DNA from: Erpobdella octoculata | Lineage: Eukaryota > Annelida > Clitellata > Hirudinida > Erpobdellidae | Assembly (NCBI GenBank): GCA_963978895.1 | Contig: OZ022238.1 | Span: 17,190,892 to 17,254,891, forward strand | DNA: 64,000 nucleotides | Direction: 5' to 3' | Notes under the pieces: generated by a model | Database searches by the model: none | What the model saw: the letters and a program-made list of their open reading frames with translations, nothing else | What the model was told of the DNA's origin: nothing | Made by a program: the position numbers and the translations under genes | Shown here: piece after piece, positions 63,701-64,000 of the stretch | Position numbering within the stretch: position 1 is the first letter of the stretch | Layout: each line of letters opens with the position of its first letter

Positions 63701-63857
63701 TTTAAAACTTTTATGTGATTAAATTGAAGAAATAAATGAAACAACATACCTCTGTGATCATGACACGCCTTAAAGCATTTTTAACAGGAAAATCAATTCC
63801 CTTCATATCAAACTCCATCTCCACATCGTTCATTTCGTGTATTTTGATGCCAAATTC
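51750..63857 (-). CDS. POLR1C: DNA-directed RNA polymerases I and III subunit RPAC1 (partial, 8 exons)
   Basis: RPAC1 pairs with POLR1D to form the alpha-like assembly platform of Pol I and Pol III. Exons on minus: 63857-63750, 63555-63423, 62035-61952, 61690-61641, 61217-61085, 60934-60821, 52324-52208, 51859-51750. Together they give 282 codons plus TGA with no phase conflict. Diagnostic segments include GIDFPVKNALRRVMITE, VPAMAIDRVEI, LQERLGLIPIKADPRRF, VDEDILLARLNPGDDISL, KGVGKNHAKFMPAS, VARVESSR and KDHHIFTIEGTGCYPV. These match the family through the alpha-like D/L domain to the end. The exon at 60821 needs a GC donor (AAAG|GCAAGT). The N-terminal ~60 residues lie beyond the window. The intron 60820-52325 is 8.5 kb and filled with transposons. 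Confidence 0.95.
52325..53125. other. POLR1C intron, no element recognised
   Basis: AT-rich with diffuse GTGTGTGCAT-type low complexity around 52900-53060. Confidence 0.5.
53130..54600 (-). pseudogene. CR1-like LINE reverse transcriptase, broken
   Basis: Minus strand. At 54316 KKGCPILVSFLVNIFNKSF and SYITPILKKG, SYRPISNLP open the RT. Around 53640-53840 lies a decayed PQVSVLGVMLF-like and ADDTQIYGL region. From 53615 comes NRLQLNSSKSEAIWFTTSS, then LTKLDYGNSILVGSPKYRIN and VLADLHWLPLDKRIKFKLAL. Many stops. Inserted in the POLR1C intron in the same orientation as the gene. Confidence 0.82.
54601..55109. other. POLR1C intron, no element recognised
   Basis: AT-rich sequence up to the TAATGCAG flank of the long inverted-repeat element. 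Confidence 0.5.
55110..57069. mobile_element. Long-inverted-repeat element encoding a PHD finger
   Basis: TAATGCAG flanks both sides (55102-55109 and 57070-57077). Between them are two inverted arms of about 0.72 kb each (about 55110-55831 and 56348-57069), so similar that a 93-codon open frame has the same translation in both. The arms differ mainly in copy number of an internal CGATCCCGGTCG minisatellite. The ~0.5-kb centre holds a PHD-finger gene. The tips are ACGTGTGTGAAG and, inverted, ATGCGTGTGAAG. No transposase is visible, so mobility in trans is inferred. The arm frames are probably not genes. Confidence 0.8.
55860..56231 (-). CDS. PHD-finger protein in the centre of the inverted-repeat element
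   Basis: 123 codons from ATG to stop, filling most of the centre between the arms. The C-terminal half is a complete C4-H-C3 PHD finger: YCLYCG (C-x2-C), VECEKCRRWVHQKC (C-x2-C, W, H-x2-C) and FTCMLC (C-x2-C), with all eight ligands present. Canonical PHD fingers read histone H3 tails, but the acidic pocket residues cannot be judged here. The N-terminal half is basic (RLIIKKPPVTKYQKDA) and unrecognised. A spliced upstream exon cannot be excluded. It may be a captured host domain or an element gene used for chromatin targeting; both are inference. Confidence 0.65.
   Translation of the reverse strand: MLFFINPRLIIKKPPVTKYQKDANCGIFVGVFIRRLDRGEDLSGSFNPDSEREEWLKEIMLASDSMTNYCLYCGTGGEGAGGDWVECEKCRRWVHQKCTFLMYSKEEFKTKHFTCMLCLDFIK
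57080..57560 (+). pseudogene. Helitron protein N-terminal relic
   Basis: Conceptual translation includes NAEKAER, then PIDFQCPYCGALEW-like sequence at about 57320-57360, and PSRRQSYDRRSPNAAFRF and ISSL-MGTLIGES-like stretches. This matches the cysteine-bearing N-terminal region of animal Helitron proteins. Many stops. Confidence 0.55.
57561..58120. other. POLR1C intron, no element recognised
   Basis: Contains only a short AGCTAATAATTGAGTA tandem at 57950-57990 and GATGATGATAATGATG at 58088-58106. Confidence 0.5.
58273..60563 (+). mobile_element. P-type (THAP) DNA transposon, internally deleted
   Basis: Inverted ends begin CATGGACGTCTGTATAATAG and continue CACCTGGACGGTCA, identical over 34 bp. 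A further inner block, TACGGTAGTTGTCCGAC, is also inverted. Flanks GGACTGAG and GGATTGAG match at 7 of 8 if the right end overlaps by one base, the size expected for P elements. Length about 2.29 kb. Confidence 0.85.
58992..60312 (+). pseudogene. P/THAP-type transposase, frameshifted and deleted
   Basis: Starts MVKCAAFGCRSGY with HAFPLKD and LCNKWIRAN, a THAP domain (C-x4-C and conserved P and W). A one-base shift near 59130 continues KLCSLHFKESDYVEE, supplying the C and H ligands. Later frames give MSQLLNLMAQLKAWSEK (59650-59985) and NVVLMIDKVYVAKRVDRVG (60022-60312), the first catalytic-Asp region of P-type transposases. Most of the RNase-H-like core and the GTP-binding region are absent. 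The domain set (DNA-binding THAP plus fragments) cannot transpose by itself. Confidence 0.8.
62251..63313 (+). mobile_element. Tigger-like element in POLR1C intron
   Basis: Begins CAGTAGGACCTCACTTATAC and ends, inverted, CAATAGAACCTCTCTTATGT. TA lies on both sides (62249-62250 and 63314-63315). The plus strand near 62868-62952 encodes VLTLKERVDVIENNKKGESA and ISLSKSIGM, the first helix-turn-helix of Tigger/jerky transposases, cut by a stop. A diverged 65-bp tandem duplication (TATATGACCTACAAATTTTG) is at 62296-62430. Length 1063 bp. Confidence 0.85.
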
Positions 63858-64000
63858 CTAATTTATTATAAGAAAAGTTTTAAATTTACAAATAACAATA
63901 ATACTAAAAATTTATTTTCAATAGCTCAGAAATAATTACCTTCAAGAGATTATTTAAATTTTTTCACAAACATTATCATAACTAATCAACTAACATTACC

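Noticed and set aside
63940..64000. Additional upstream POLR1C exon at the window edge
   Set aside because: A donor-like site exists at 63940, but the frame needed to join the next exon contains a stop within 30 bases and there is no acceptor, so it was left out.

Overview
This is a stretch of animal nuclear genome, AT-rich and very heavily colonised by transposable elements. The evidence is: spliced genes with canonical GT-AG introns, kilobase-scale TA, TATG and TATGTGTG microsatellites, tRNA-derived SINEs, CR1/jockey-like LINEs, Helitrons, and hAT, P/THAP and pogo-Tigger DNA transposons. Nothing looks bacterial and I saw no LTR retrovirus-like element. The SINE central domain and the secreted arginine ADP-ribosyltransferase pair suggest an invertebrate, perhaps a lophotrochozoan, but I cannot name the species.

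Three host loci are supported, all on the minus strand. (1) POLR1C (RPAC1), the 40-kDa subunit shared by RNA polymerases I and III, occupies the right end (63857 to 51750). I could place eight exons whose phases all agree and which run to the stop codon; one intron needs a GC-AG donor. The first exons lie off the window. (2) Two related two-exon genes for secreted or GPI-anchored arginine-specific mono-ADP-ribosyltransferases (12606-9669 and 40767-29188) share identical splice positions but differ in intron length (1.9 kb versus 10.6 kb). (3) The last exon of a Thr/Ser-rich, probably GPI-anchored mucin-like protein is at 5262-4820.

Left to right: 1-3.3 kb is microsatellite and element debris. 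4.8-5.3 kb is the mucin-like exon. 7.6-9.1 kb is a Helitron fragment and a hAT element with an 8-bp target duplication. 9.7-12.6 kb is ART gene A. 14-21 kb is a run of hAT elements, one of them inside a Helitron replicase relic. 21.8-23.8 kb is a LINE. 24.4-26.2 kb is a Helitron carrying a hAT insertion. 27-28.4 kb is a LINE. 29.2-40.8 kb is ART gene B, whose intron holds a Tigger element, SINE, Helitrons, a P-type transposase relic and an unclassified tandem repeat. 41.7-43.9 kb holds a hAT element and nested Helitrons. 44-49.9 kb is a pile of Tigger, LINE, SINE and hAT relics. 50.2-51.3 kb is a short hAT-like element. From 51.7 kb POLR1C begins, its introns carrying a LINE, a long-inverted-repeat element encoding a PHD finger, a P element inside a Helitron, and a Tigger-like element.

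The least familiar features are: the PHD-finger element with ~0.7-kb inverted arms and an 8-bp target duplication; a group of ~1-kb hAT derivatives that have inverted tips but long subterminal repeat arrays in the same orientation at both ends; and two Helitron families recognisable from their 3' hairpin plus CTAG ends.
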